Assembly: GCA_013151645.1 (NCBI GenBank)
Contig: JAADHU010000069.1
Location: 1 to 64,000 of the forward strand
Reading direction: 5' to 3'
Length of the DNA stretch: 64,000 nt
DNA from: Gammaproteobacteria bacterium
Lineage (GTDB): Bacteria > Pseudomonadota > Gammaproteobacteria > Steroidobacterales > Woeseiaceae
Shown: one piece after another, positions 7,755-15,719 of the stretch
Layout: each line of letters begins with the position of its first letter
Position numbering within the stretch: the first letter of the stretch is position 1
Made by a program: the position numbers and the translations under genes
Notes under the pieces: model-generated
The model's database searches: none
Seen by the model: the letters and a program-made list of their open reading frames with translations, nothing else
Told to the model about the DNA's origin: nothing

Positions 7755-8538
7755 GTCGATTCCGTATCTCGGCAAGGTCCCGGCGACACAATGAATCGAG
7801 GATACGAATGTCGAGTGCGTAGCCCATGAATCGATAGCCGGAATCGATCAGGCCGTAAAGCGCATCAAGATCGGGTTCGACCACGTGCAATCCACCCGTT
7901 TTGTTCATCGCCTTGCCCGCTTCGCAGACGCGTGCAATCGCTTTTTGCACGTCGGGGTGGGTGATCTCACCGGGCATACCCATCGAAGCTGAAAGATCAT
8001 AGGGCCCGATGATGAACGCGTCGACACCGGCAACGCCGAGAATCTCCTCAATGTTGTCTACCGCATCTCTGTGTTCAATCATCACCACCACGACGGCGTG
8101 GTCTTGCAACCATTCAAGGTAGGGTTTGAATCCGGCACCATAGCCCTGTGCTCTGGCGAGGCCGACGCCGCGTGTCCCTTTGGGCGGATAGTAGGTATGG
8201 CGTACGGCCGCTTCTGCGTCCGCAGCACAATTTACCATGGGTACCATGATGCCGGTGGCGCCGGCGTCCATGACGCGCTTGATTTGATTGGCATCGTTGG
8301 ATGTCAGGCGGACGATGGCAGGGCAGTCGTGGGCATCCATGGCTTGTATCAGTGCCTGCACATCCGACAGTTCGAGTGCACTGTGTTCGGTATCGAGCAC
8401 CAGCCAGTCGAAGCCGGCGCTCGCCATGATCTCCGCAATGGAGGCGTGCCCCAGCGTGACCCAGGAGCCGATCGTCAGTTCATTGTTCGCCAGTCGCCGC
8501 TTGAGCGTTGCTGACCTGGAGTTTTCATCGGTGCGCAT
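7747..8538 (-). CDS. HpcH/HpaI-family class II aldolase
   Basis: The 263-residue product matches the pyruvate-dependent HpcH/HpaI aldolases, metal enzymes that split or form 2-keto-3-deoxy acids from pyruvate and an aldehyde. Typical pieces are WLVLDTEHSALEL near residue 45, PMVNCAADAEAAV near 100, PPKGTRGVGLARAQGYG near 120, a metal-ligand Glu in VVVMIEH and a metal-ligand Asp in GPYDLSASMG. The gene starts 34 bases after the KdsB-like gene and overlaps the dehydrogenase. The linkage to a CMP-sugar synthetase of the Kdo type suggests it makes a 2-keto-3-deoxy sugar acid rather than degrading aromatics. The substrate is not known. Confidence 0.8.
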   Translation of the reverse strand: MRTDENSRSATLKRRLANNELTIGSWVTLGHASIAEIMASAGFDWLVLDTEHSALELSDVQALIQAMDAHDCPAIVRLTSNDANQIKRVMDAGATGIMVPMVNCAADAEAAVRHTYYPPKGTRGVGLARAQGYGAGFKPYLEWLQDHAVVVVMIEHRDAVDNIEEILGVAGVDAFIIGPYDLSASMGMPGEITHPDVQKAIARVCEAGKAMNKTGGLHVVEPDLDALYGLIDSGYRFMGYALDIRILDSLCRRDLAEIRNRHD

Positions 8539-8572
8539 TTTTCTTTTCCTTGCTCTCGGTCGGGCGGTACGC

Positions 8573-9322
8573 TCAGTAACTTGCCATCAAAGCATCGTTC
8601 GCCAGTAACTTTTCGACCCGCAAAACGTCATTCGGGTGATCGACGGCGATGGTATCCCGATCGGTCGGTACCATATGAACGGTGCGTCCGTGTTCCAGCA
8701 ATCGCAGCATGTCAACCGATTCGTATTGTTCCAGGGGGGTAGGCGCAAGGCGCGTATACAGCTCCAGCTCGCTACGCGTGAAGACGATGACGCAGACCTG
8801 CTTCAGCGCAATCGTATCGGCGAGTCCCGCGGCGGTCAATGTCGGTATGGGTGCCCGGGTCATGTACAGGGCATTACTGCGGAGGTCGTTGACGACCTTG
8901 ATCGTATCCGGATTCTGGTATTCCTCCAGGCTTTCGATTCTTCGCGAGAGATTGACGCAACCGATATCGTCATTGTCGCGAAAAGGCGCGATCGCGGCCT
9001 CGACCATGTCCGGATAAATCATGGGCTCATCGCCTTGCACCATCACGACGATATCGGCTTCCATCTCCATCGCCGCCTCTGCAACCCGGTCGCTGGCGCG
9101 CTCGTGAACGTCGGAGGTCATGATGACGCGGGCGCCGAACGCCTCGCCAGCCTCCCGAATCTCTTCATCGCAGGTCGCAATGACGGTCTCATCCAGCTGT
9201 TTGCACAGCGCGACACGCTGGTAGACATGCTCGATCATCGTCTTGCCCAGAATCGGTGTGAGAGGTTTTCCCGGGAAACGGCTTGAGCCCATCCTGGCCG
9301 GAATGATCGCAACAATTTTCAT
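8573..9322 (-). CDS. KdsB-like CMP-sugar acid synthetase
   Basis: The 249-residue cytidylyltransferase couples CTP to a 2-keto sugar acid, giving a CMP-activated donor. The nucleotide-binding start is IIPARMGSSRFPGKPL (7-21), and the metal/CTP motif is QGDEP (96-100). The substrate loop reads HERASDRVAEAA where true KdsB has an ASGTDR-type motif, so the substrate may differ from Kdo. ATG 9322 gives the family N-terminus; an upstream in-frame start at 9373 would add an unrelated 17 residues. It is the first gene of the seven-gene minus-strand operon and is divergent from the glycosyltransferase at 9397, so both promoters should lie within 9323-9396. Confidence 0.8.
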   Translation of the reverse strand: MKIVAIIPARMGSSRFPGKPLTPILGKTMIEHVYQRVALCKQLDETVIATCDEEIREAGEAFGARVIMTSDVHERASDRVAEAAMEMEADIVVMVQGDEPMIYPDMVEAAIAPFRDNDDIGCVNLSRRIESLEEYQNPDTIKVVNDLRSNALYMTRAPIPTLTAAGLADTIALKQVCVIVFTRSELELYTRLAPTPLEQYESVDMLRLLEHGRTVHMVPTDRDTIAVDHPNDVLRVEKLLANDALMASY

Positions 9323-9396
9323 CTGATGATTATCCCATTTTGTCCGTGTAAAATAGTCCGTCCCGCATGACATCTCTGCCCACCAACGGCCGCATC

Positions 9397-10662
9397 ATGA
9401 AAGCACTGTTTTTCCTCCGCCATTATAATGATATTGATCACGTTACGCCGGTGGTTTACAAATGGATCGAGCGCGGTCATAGCTGCGATGTGGTCCTTTT
9501 GGGCGAGGCGCATTTTCGTGAGGATTTTCGCGTCGTTTACCTGGCCGGCCTGGACGGGGTGCGCGTTGCCCACGTCAATGAACTGTTCAATCGCCGCCAA
9601 TCCGTGCGCATGCGCCTGCAAAAACTTGCGCAGGACCGCAACCTGCGTGGATCGCTCCCCGCCGTCGTTACGCGGGCGATTGATCGGCTGCTGCATCGCG
9701 AAAGGCGACTTAAGTTCTGGAGAAAACTGGCTCGCCTGATTTTACAGCGCAGTTTTCCGGCGGGTGAAACCGGTGTGCTGACCTTCGACTGGATCAGCAG
9801 CAATTCGGTTTTCCCGATCGAACTTGTACAGACGGTGGTCGCGACAGCCGACGAAATGGGTCTGAAGGCCGTTTCACTGCCGCACGGCGACAGTCCGCAC
9901 GCGAATTTGCTGGTTCGGGTGGAAGAACTGAGGTTGACGCCGCACACGAAATTCTCGCCGGCGAGCATGTTTGCGCGAGTGGTGGTGCCGAACGAACTGT
10001 GTGCCACGCGTTTTCGCCCGTTCGTTGATGCATCGGCCGTCGCGGTTCTCGGGTCGCCTCGGTATTGCGATGAGTGGCTGAAAAAACTGGCGACCTTATT
10101 ACCGGAGAACCCGCTGGAGGACAAACCCGGTAAGCTGAAAATCGTGATGTTCTTGAGAAAACGGGATTTTTCAATTTTCTGGGATGAAGTAGAGCGGGTC
10201 ATTCGTCTTTTGGCTGCATTTCCGCAGGTGGAACTGATCGTTAAGGCGCATACGCGTGGCGGCTGGAAACAGCCCCTGTCACGCAGCGTGGGGTTGCGAC
10301 GACTCGAAAACGTGCATTTCGTGGCCGCAAAAGTGCATTCCCCGCATTTGCTGGAGTGGGCCGATGTCATCATTGATATCGCGACGTCGGTGGCCTTCGA
10401 GGCGGTCAAGCGCAAAAAACCGGTCTTGGCAGCCGACTACCTGCACGCCGGGCTCTCCACCGTGGGTAAGTACATACCGGAGTGTATTTTGCACTGCCGG
10501 GATGATATTTACTCGAAGGTAGATGATTTCATTCGAAACGGGTGTGACGATTTCTATAATGAAGAGCACCGCCGGCAGTTTCTGCGCGAAATTGTGGACG
10601 TACCTGATGCGGATGTGTTGCCGCGTTATGTTAACTTATTGGAATCTCAGGTCGCTGGCTGA
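9397..10662 (+). CDS. GT-B-like glycosyltransferase or polymer transferase, hypothetical
   Basis: This 421-residue protein has no strong family name by eye. It begins MKALFFLRHYNDIDHVTPV, like a GT-B N-terminal domain, and has a second Rossmann-like half: KIVMFLRKRDFSIFWDEVERVI, ELIVKAHTRGG, then HSPHLLEWADVIIDIATSVAFEAV. The last segment resembles the C-terminal donor-site region of UDP-GlcNAc epimerase-like and CDP-glycerol transferase-like enzymes (a His/Glu pair in a surface loop). The central SLPHGDSPHANLL also occurs in such proteins. It most likely transfers a sugar or phospho-polyol for the glycan built here. ATG 9397 was chosen over 9367 because it starts at the conserved strand. It is first in a four-gene operon ending at 14908. 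Confidence 0.6.
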   Translation: MKALFFLRHYNDIDHVTPVVYKWIERGHSCDVVLLGEAHFREDFRVVYLAGLDGVRVAHVNELFNRRQSVRMRLQKLAQDRNLRGSLPAVVTRAIDRLLHRERRLKFWRKLARLILQRSFPAGETGVLTFDWISSNSVFPIELVQTVVATADEMGLKAVSLPHGDSPHANLLVRVEELRLTPHTKFSPASMFARVVVPNELCATRFRPFVDASAVAVLGSPRYCDEWLKKLATLLPENPLEDKPGKLKIVMFLRKRDFSIFWDEVERVIRLLAAFPQVELIVKAHTRGGWKQPLSRSVGLRRLENVHFVAAKVHSPHLLEWADVIIDIATSVAFEAVKRKKPVLAADYLHAGLSTVGKYIPECILHCRDDIYSKVDDFIRNGCDDFYNEEHRRQFLREIVDVPDADVLPRYVNLLESQVAG

Positions 10663-10716
10663 TATCTCTGTATAATTTCGTTTTTTCAATAACTTACTGA
10701 CAAAAATCTGAACAAT

Positions 10717-13218
10717 ATGGCCTTTCTAACGCAACGCATTCTGCAATCGGTTTTCCGACGCTCTGCCACGATCAAGGCGAGCCAGATCCGTGCCGAACCT
10801 GCGGTCGTGGTGCTTCCGGTTCGCGATGGCGTGACGCCGTGTGACAAGCCGCCCGTGAGGATTTTCCTGGGAACCGAAACAGCTCAGTACAAAGCCGAGC
10901 GCATTTTCATTTGGTCGATCGAGAAAGTGCGTGACCCGTCGCGCGTCTACGAAATCCATCTGATGAAGCACTTGCTCGGCTTTCGTTCACGTTTCTGGTT
11001 GACCGGCTTTACCAATTACCGCTTCGCCATTCCGCATTTCGCCGGCAAGCAGGGTCGTGCAATCTACAACGATGTGGACCAGATATACCTGAAGGACCCC
11101 GCAGAGCTGTTTGACCTGGAAATGGGCGAGCACGCCTATCTTGCCATTGATGCGGGTGATATTTCGGTGGCGCTTTTCGATTGCGAAAAAATGTCGCGCA
11201 TCTGGACGCTCCAGGATGCACAAACCGGTCAGAAAAACCCGCTGCTGGCGCGGGCGAGCGGCGTTGACGGCCAGTGGGGCAAGCTTGACGGCCGCTGGAA
11301 TGCACGCGATCGTGAATACGTTGCCGGTGAGTCGGGCGTGCTGCACTACACATCGCTGCACCGACAACCGTGGCATCCATTCCCCAATCTGTTCGTCTAC
11401 CAGGCCAACGCGGTGGCCGGTGTCTGGTTCGACCTTGAGCGAAGTGCCAACGAAGCGGGTTACCAGGTCTTTAGCGCCGGGCGTCCGAGCCAGGACTTTG
11501 TCGAGCTGTGTCACAGCCTGCAGGATACCGAGGTGCCGGCTGCGCAGGAGCGAAACGATCGGACCGGCACGGTCGTGGCCCGAGAGGCCGATCTGGCTCG
11601 CTTGTTTGACGAGTACCGTGTACGCACGGTACTCGATTGCAGAATACCCGCGGTCGCAGCCCATTCGTCGTTGCGACTTCACGAAACGGTTGCCGCAGGC
11701 ATCGAGCGGATCGATTCGCTGGATCCAACGCAGGCAGCCCCGGCGGATGCGCCGTCGGAGCGTGTTGACGCCGTCGTTTGCATGGAGATGCTGGAGTACG
11801 TGCCGGACGAAGATGTACCGTGGCTGCTGCGAGAATTGTTCAGTCGAGCCCGGCGTTTGCTGTACTGCGAAGTTGATGAAACACCATCAAGTCCTGCAAG
11901 TCATAGCCGCGTATCGCGTCACCGGCGCACGGCGGCATGGTGGCAATACGAATTTGAACTCGTCGCGAGGCATTTTCCGTCGGTTCGCTGGCGATTGTGT
12001 GTGCCCGGAAACGCCGCGGCGCACGGCAGCGATCCGCTGCTCATCGAAGGCAACGAGTGCAACGAGCGCGAAGCCGTAGTCTGGGTACTCGCGAATCAAA
12101 AACCGGGTCATACCAGTCAGGCGACTGCGCTGGCGGAAATTATTGGCTGGCCGTTTCAGATCATGCAGGTGCCGCAGACACTGCAGGCCGTGGTGCGCGT
12201 GTTACTACGGATCCACAGCGGGGAAGTGGCGCCACTCAAAGCACCCTGGCCAAATGTCATCGTGGCTTGCGGTTGGTGGCCAACGCGCGTGGCCCGCTGG
12301 ATCAAGGCCAGCAGCGGTGGTCGGGTACGTTTGCTGTTGGCAGGCCGCAAGTGCGGTCCGGTGCGTAGCCAGACCGATATCCTGGTCAGCTGCCAGCATT
12401 TTCATTTGCCGATTCATGAACGCCGCATTGAGACTCTGCTGCCCGTACAGCCCATTGCAGAATCGAAAATGGAAGTAGCCCGGGAACGTGGGGAACAATT
12501 AATGCAGGGCGCGGCAAAGCCGCGAGTCGCCCTCCTGGTCGGCGGATCGTCGAAACAGCACGTACTCGGCGTCGCGGATACGACGTCGCTGGGACGAAAA
12601 GTTTTGCGGCAGGTGCAGGCCGCCGGTGGTTCGCTGTTTGCGGTGACATCCCGGCGTACCGGGGCGGATGCCGGCAAGGCATTGCAGACGGCGCTGCAAG
12701 AGCACGCGCAAGTGCATCTGTGGTCACGGGGGGAGGCGGAGAATCCTTACCTGGCGTATCTCGCCGCGGCGGATATCATCGTCGTTACCGGAGAAAGTGA
12801 ATCCATGCTGACGGACGCAGTCGCAACCGGTAAGCCGGTCTACATCTACCCGTTGCGGCAGACCTATTTCAGTCCCTGGCTGGCGTTGGGCGCCAAGCTG
12901 GTCGAGTGGTCGGAACGCACGCCGAAGAACCGGCGCGGCACGGAAAGACCGCAGCAGGGTTTTGAATATCTCTGCAGTCGTATTTTGAAACACGAGTGGA
13001 TTCTGCCGCCACGAGATCTCGATGCGTTGCACCGTAATCTGGTGGAGAAGGGCCTGGCGCAAATGTTCGGCCAGTCCTTGTCCGCTGACGGGGGCACCCG
13101 GGCACCGTCGAAAGACGATCTGGGTCAGCGTTTGCGCATTATGCTCGCCCAGCCGCAAGATGAGCCGGATGCGCAGAGCCGCGGTTCATTCCCTCACAAC
13201 GCAACGATCGAAGCGTAA
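10717..13218 (+). CDS. Three-domain protein: GT8-like transferase, methyltransferase-like middle, ELM1-like C-terminus
   Basis: The 833-residue protein seems to fuse three modules. Residues about 46-240 look like a GT8/GT-A transferase: RIFLGTETAQYKAERIFIWSI and a metal-binding Asp-Val-Asp at 119-121 (YNDVDQIYLKDP). Residues about 290-430 resemble a degenerate SAM methyltransferase: VRTVLDCRIPAV and DAVVCMEMLEYVPDEDVPWL. Residues about 453-800 match the ELM1/GtrOC1-type domain, GT-B-like: VVWVLANQKPGHTSQATAL, VALLVGGSSKQHVLG, FAVTSRRTG and DIIVVTGESESMLTDAVATG. ELM1-like proteins occur beside lipid A and glycan genes, but their activity is unclear. The middle domain lacks a clear GxGxG loop and may only be structural. 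Its stop overlaps the next gene. Confidence 0.7.
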   Translation: MAFLTQRILQSVFRRSATIKASQIRAEPAVVVLPVRDGVTPCDKPPVRIFLGTETAQYKAERIFIWSIEKVRDPSRVYEIHLMKHLLGFRSRFWLTGFTNYRFAIPHFAGKQGRAIYNDVDQIYLKDPAELFDLEMGEHAYLAIDAGDISVALFDCEKMSRIWTLQDAQTGQKNPLLARASGVDGQWGKLDGRWNARDREYVAGESGVLHYTSLHRQPWHPFPNLFVYQANAVAGVWFDLERSANEAGYQVFSAGRPSQDFVELCHSLQDTEVPAAQERNDRTGTVVAREADLARLFDEYRVRTVLDCRIPAVAAHSSLRLHETVAAGIERIDSLDPTQAAPADAPSERVDAVVCMEMLEYVPDEDVPWLLRELFSRARRLLYCEVDETPSSPASHSRVSRHRRTAAWWQYEFELVARHFPSVRWRLCVPGNAAAHGSDPLLIEGNECNEREAVVWVLANQKPGHTSQATALAEIIGWPFQIMQVPQTLQAVVRVLLRIHSGEVAPLKAPWPNVIVACGWWPTRVARWIKASSGGRVRLLLAGRKCGPVRSQTDILVSCQHFHLPIHERRIETLLPVQPIAESKMEVARERGEQLMQGAAKPRVALLVGGSSKQHVLGVADTTSLGRKVLRQVQAAGGSLFAVTSRRTGADAGKALQTALQEHAQVHLWSRGEAENPYLAYLAAADIIVVTGESESMLTDAVATGKPVYIYPLRQTYFSPWLALGAKLVEWSERTPKNRRGTERPQQGFEYLCSRILKHEWILPPRDLDALHRNLVEKGLAQMFGQSLSADGGTRAPSKDDLGQRLRIMLAQPQDEPDAQSRGSFPHNATIEA

Positions 13219-13928
13219 TGCAGTATCTCGATGTCGCCAAGCTCGACGCTCTGGATGCGAATGCTTTCAATCACACAAAGCCTTATCCCTTCGTTAACCC
13301 GACGGGTTTGCTGACCGATGAAGGTTACGCACGTTTGCAGCGTGAACAGCTGGACGTTTCTGTTTTGACGCCCAGTTTCGGTCGCAAGCGCTCGCACGGC
13401 CAATTCTCACATGATCGCTACGTGCTCGAATATGAACCGGGTCTCGAACAGGTACCCGCTGCCTGGGAAGAGTTTATTGCTGAATTGCACGGTCCGGTGT
13501 ACGGCCGTTTTATCAAACGCATGTATCGCTGCAATTCTTTTCGACTGAATATGCACTGGCACTATGCGCCGCGGGGTTGCTCGGTATCGCCCCATTGCGA
13601 TGCGGTGCATAAACGCGGTTCGCATATTTTTTACCTGAATACCGAGGACGATTGGGACCCGAGCTGGGGCGGCGGCACGCTGATACTTGAGGACCACGGG
13701 CGTTTTAAGACCGATTCCGCGCCGGCATTCGATGATTTCGATCGCATCGTCACCAGTGAATGCGTGGGTAATGTCAGTACGCTGTTCGAGCGCCGTGTGC
13801 GTTCGTGGCACGGTGTGCGCGAGTTGCAGTGTCCGGAAGACAAGCTTCGCAAAGTATTTATCGTGGTGATCAACAGGCCGCTTTTGTACTCGGCACGCCG
13901 CCTGCTCAACAGGATCAAAAACAAATAG
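13218..13928 (+). CDS. 2-oxoglutarate/Fe(II)-dependent oxygenase
   Basis: This 236-residue protein has the double-stranded beta-helix iron site: His126 and Asp128 (SPHCDAVHKRG) and the distal His198 (RSWHGVREL). Arg211 in KLRKVFIVVI is the likely 2-oxoglutarate ligand. A family-typical segment, DDWDPSWGGGTLIL, lies between them. It would hydroxylate or otherwise oxidise a substrate with O2 and 2-oxoglutarate. The ATG overlaps the stop of the preceding transferase gene by one base, and its own stop overlaps the sulfotransferase start, so the three are translationally coupled. A tailoring step on the sugar or lipid product is the natural inference. The substrate is unknown. Confidence 0.75.
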   Translation: MQYLDVAKLDALDANAFNHTKPYPFVNPTGLLTDEGYARLQREQLDVSVLTPSFGRKRSHGQFSHDRYVLEYEPGLEQVPAAWEEFIAELHGPVYGRFIKRMYRCNSFRLNMHWHYAPRGCSVSPHCDAVHKRGSHIFYLNTEDDWDPSWGGGTLILEDHGRFKTDSAPAFDDFDRIVTSECVGNVSTLFERRVRSWHGVRELQCPEDKLRKVFIVVINRPLLYSARRLLNRIKNK

Positions 13929-14908
13929 TGGCTCCCGCGAACGAAAGTAACCCGCGTCAACGTGCGGTCCTGGTATTGGGGGCTGGTCGCAGTGGTACCA
14001 GTATAATCACGCGCGCGATGCAGGCGACCGGTGTTGATCTTGGCAATGATTTCAAACCGCCTTCGCGGAAAAATCCAAGTGGTTTCTTCGAAGATGCCGC
14101 GCTGCTCAAATTGAGCAAGAGGCTGCGTCGTACGCTTGGCTTGAGGCCCGACAGTCTGCGTCTTCTCAATGAGTCGGTATGGAGCAGCCCGCAGGTTATG
14201 CCCTATTACGCGGAGTTCGCGGCAACAATTAAAGAACGCTTCGGGCATGCGCCGATTTGGGGCTTCAAGTATGCGCGTACCATGCGTTTGTTACCTTTTT
14301 GGGTGCGCCTGTTCGAACAAATGGATATTTCGCCGTCCTACGTCATGCCCGTACGCAATCCGTTGAGCGTCGCGCGATCACGAGCCAGGCTCGATGCCCA
14401 TCGCGGTCAGCAGGAAAACAGTGATCTTGAATGGTTGGTTAACGTCGTGCCCTATTTTGGCCAGCTTCGAGGACAGCAACTGGTGGTGGTCGATTACGAT
14501 ACGTTGGTGGAACACCCGGTTGCCCAGCTTGAGCGCATGGCGACAAGACTGGGCTTGCCTTTAACGGACGAAACCGAGCAGGAAATTCAGGTTTTCGCCG
14601 GGCAGTTTTTAAAACGCGGCCTGCAACACACGCGGTTTTCGATTGATGACTTGAAAAAGGCTGACGACATCAATGTTCTCGTTCGTAATGCCTATGGCTG
14701 GCTCGATCAGTTGGCCCGAGATGATATCCAGCCGACGGCGAGCGCGCTTTGGGATGCCTGGGAAGAGGTGAATGTCGGTGTTGCCGCGCTGGCGCCGGTG
14801 CTGGCACGAATGGATTCGCTCAATCGGGAATTGCGCTACGCACAGTGGAACCCGTTGAGTCCGTTATCTGCGGCGTGGAATCTGGCGAAGCGACTCCGGA
14901 GACGCTGA
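13928..14908 (+). CDS. Sulfotransferase-family protein
   Basis: The 326-residue protein starts with the PAPS-binding P-loop AVLVLGAGRSGTSIIT (residues 13-28). Near residue 142 it has the second PAPS site, MPVRNPLSVARSRA, in which Arg and Ser bind the 3'-phosphate. These are the defining motifs of the sulfotransferase family. A sulfate transfer to a hydroxyl of the glycan or lipid made by this cluster is likely, possibly the hydroxyl added by the oxygenase just upstream. GTG 13928 was chosen because it overlaps the preceding TAG (TAGTG); a longer start at 13805 would run deep into the oxygenase gene. PAPS-synthesis genes are not in the window. Confidence 0.75.
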   Translation: MAPANESNPRQRAVLVLGAGRSGTSIITRAMQATGVDLGNDFKPPSRKNPSGFFEDAALLKLSKRLRRTLGLRPDSLRLLNESVWSSPQVMPYYAEFAATIKERFGHAPIWGFKYARTMRLLPFWVRLFEQMDISPSYVMPVRNPLSVARSRARLDAHRGQQENSDLEWLVNVVPYFGQLRGQQLVVVDYDTLVEHPVAQLERMATRLGLPLTDETEQEIQVFAGQFLKRGLQHTRFSIDDLKKADDINVLVRNAYGWLDQLARDDIQPTASALWDAWEEVNVGVAALAPVLARMDSLNRELRYAQWNPLSPLSAAWNLAKRLRRR

Positions 14909-14928
14909 GTACCGGATTCGCTCTAAGA

Positions 14929-15050
14929 GGGTCGCGCCTCAGGAGACGCTCCTACTAATTTTCTAATGGCATTGTGGGTCGCGCCTCGGGAGATGCTCCT
15001 GCAGGCGTGGCAACCGAACCGTTGTAGGAGCGTCTCCTGAGGCGCGACCC
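14929..15050. repeat. REP-like palindromic repeat array (three copies)
   Basis: Three related units lie between two convergent genes: 14929-14955 and 14976-15003 in one orientation and 15024-15050 inverted. The core is GTCGCGCCTCAGGAGACGC followed by TCCTAC. Units one and three are exact reverse complements and can form a long stem, so the array may also end transcription from both sides. Short extragenic palindromes of this GTAGGAGCG type are common in gammaproteobacteria. A diverged single copy is at 47506-47530. Confidence 0.85.
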
Positions 15051-15093
15051 CCGCATATCGAGGTCTTGCGAAACAGAGCGAATCAACCCTTTG

Positions 15094-15609
15094 TCAGTTT
15101 TCCGGCTGACCAGGATCGACCGTCACGTGCACACCTTCTTCGCCTCCGGCCATCAGTTGCTGCGTGTTCAGGTCGTATTGGATCTTACTGCTGCTCATGA
15201 CGCGCGAACCACTGGTTAGCTTAGCGGCACCGGACAATGTGAGCAGGCCGAGCGTTTGCTGGTATTCCAGGTGCTGGCCTTCACCGGCGGTGCCTGCCGA
15301 ATTTTCCTGATCGGAAGCCAGGAAGAAAAACTGCACAGGCAAACCCCCGTCCGTGCCATCGGCGACGATCCGCTGCGGATCGTCCAGCTTGCCGTAGATG
15401 GTTGCCTCATGCGCCGACAATCGCCAGCGCGGGGTTCGAATCTCGAAATGGCCGCGAAAAAACAGGACATCCTGCTCAGTATCCTCCCAGGCCTCATCGG
15501 CTGAAACGACAATGGTGCTGTCGTCGGCCAGTTGCAGCAGCTCCGCCGTGGCGCTGCGCCCGGCAAGCAGCGTAATAACGATAATGGCTATAGTTCTAGG
15601 ATATCTCAT
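15094..15609 (-). CDS. LptA-like periplasmic lipid-bridge protein (OstA-N domain)
   Basis: The 171-residue protein has a signal peptide (MRYPRTIAIIVITLL, cleaved near ATA-E) and an OstA/LptA-type beta-jellyroll. The pattern is repeated: STIVVSADEAWEDTEQDVLFFRGHFEI, RLSAHEATIYGKLDDPQRIVADG, GQHLEYQQTLGLLTLSG, SRVMSSSKIQYDLNTQQLMAGG. In LptA such strands line a hydrophobic groove that carries lipopolysaccharide across the periplasm. ATG 15609 puts the signal peptide at the N-terminus. It is divergent from lptF, whereas classical lptA sits with lptC and lptB; neither is here. The pairing with LptF/LptG in a lipid gene cluster suggests an Lpt-like bridge, perhaps for the cluster's own lipid. Confidence 0.75.
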   Translation of the reverse strand: MRYPRTIAIIVITLLAGRSATAELLQLADDSTIVVSADEAWEDTEQDVLFFRGHFEIRTPRWRLSAHEATIYGKLDDPQRIVADGTDGGLPVQFFFLASDQENSAGTAGEGQHLEYQQTLGLLTLSGAAKLTSGSRVMSSSKIQYDLNTQQLMAGGEEGVHVTVDPGQPEN

Positions 15610-15719
15610 GACATAATTACGACTGATTCGCTGGTGAGTTCTGGCGCCGTTGAAATCGATCAAATTCCGATACACCACCGTGTGATCGCACTGTTCGCTG
15701 CTACGATGGAGAGGTCAAT

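Noticed and set aside
6901-7794. Long open frame on the plus strand (297 codons)
   Set aside because: It lies wholly opposite the dehydrogenase gene with its conserved NAD and catalytic residues, is Ser/Arg/Pro-rich and has no family pattern, so it is an antisense shadow.
9537-10415. Long open frame on the minus strand (292 codons)
   Set aside because: It is opposite the glycosyltransferase gene, Arg/Ser-rich, with no start context or domain; a composition effect.
11111-12079. Second long plus-strand frame inside the fused transferase gene
   Set aside because: It overlaps the 833-residue protein in another frame and is Arg/Cys/Trp-rich without motifs.
14929-15050. CRISPR array
   Set aside because: The units are in mixed orientation, unevenly spaced and imperfect, and no cas genes are present; a REP-like family explains them.
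15094-15609. Canonical lptA of the housekeeping lptCAB operon
   Set aside because: No lptC, lptB, kdsC or rpoN gene adjoins it; it faces lptF instead, so a separate role is considered more likely but is unproven.
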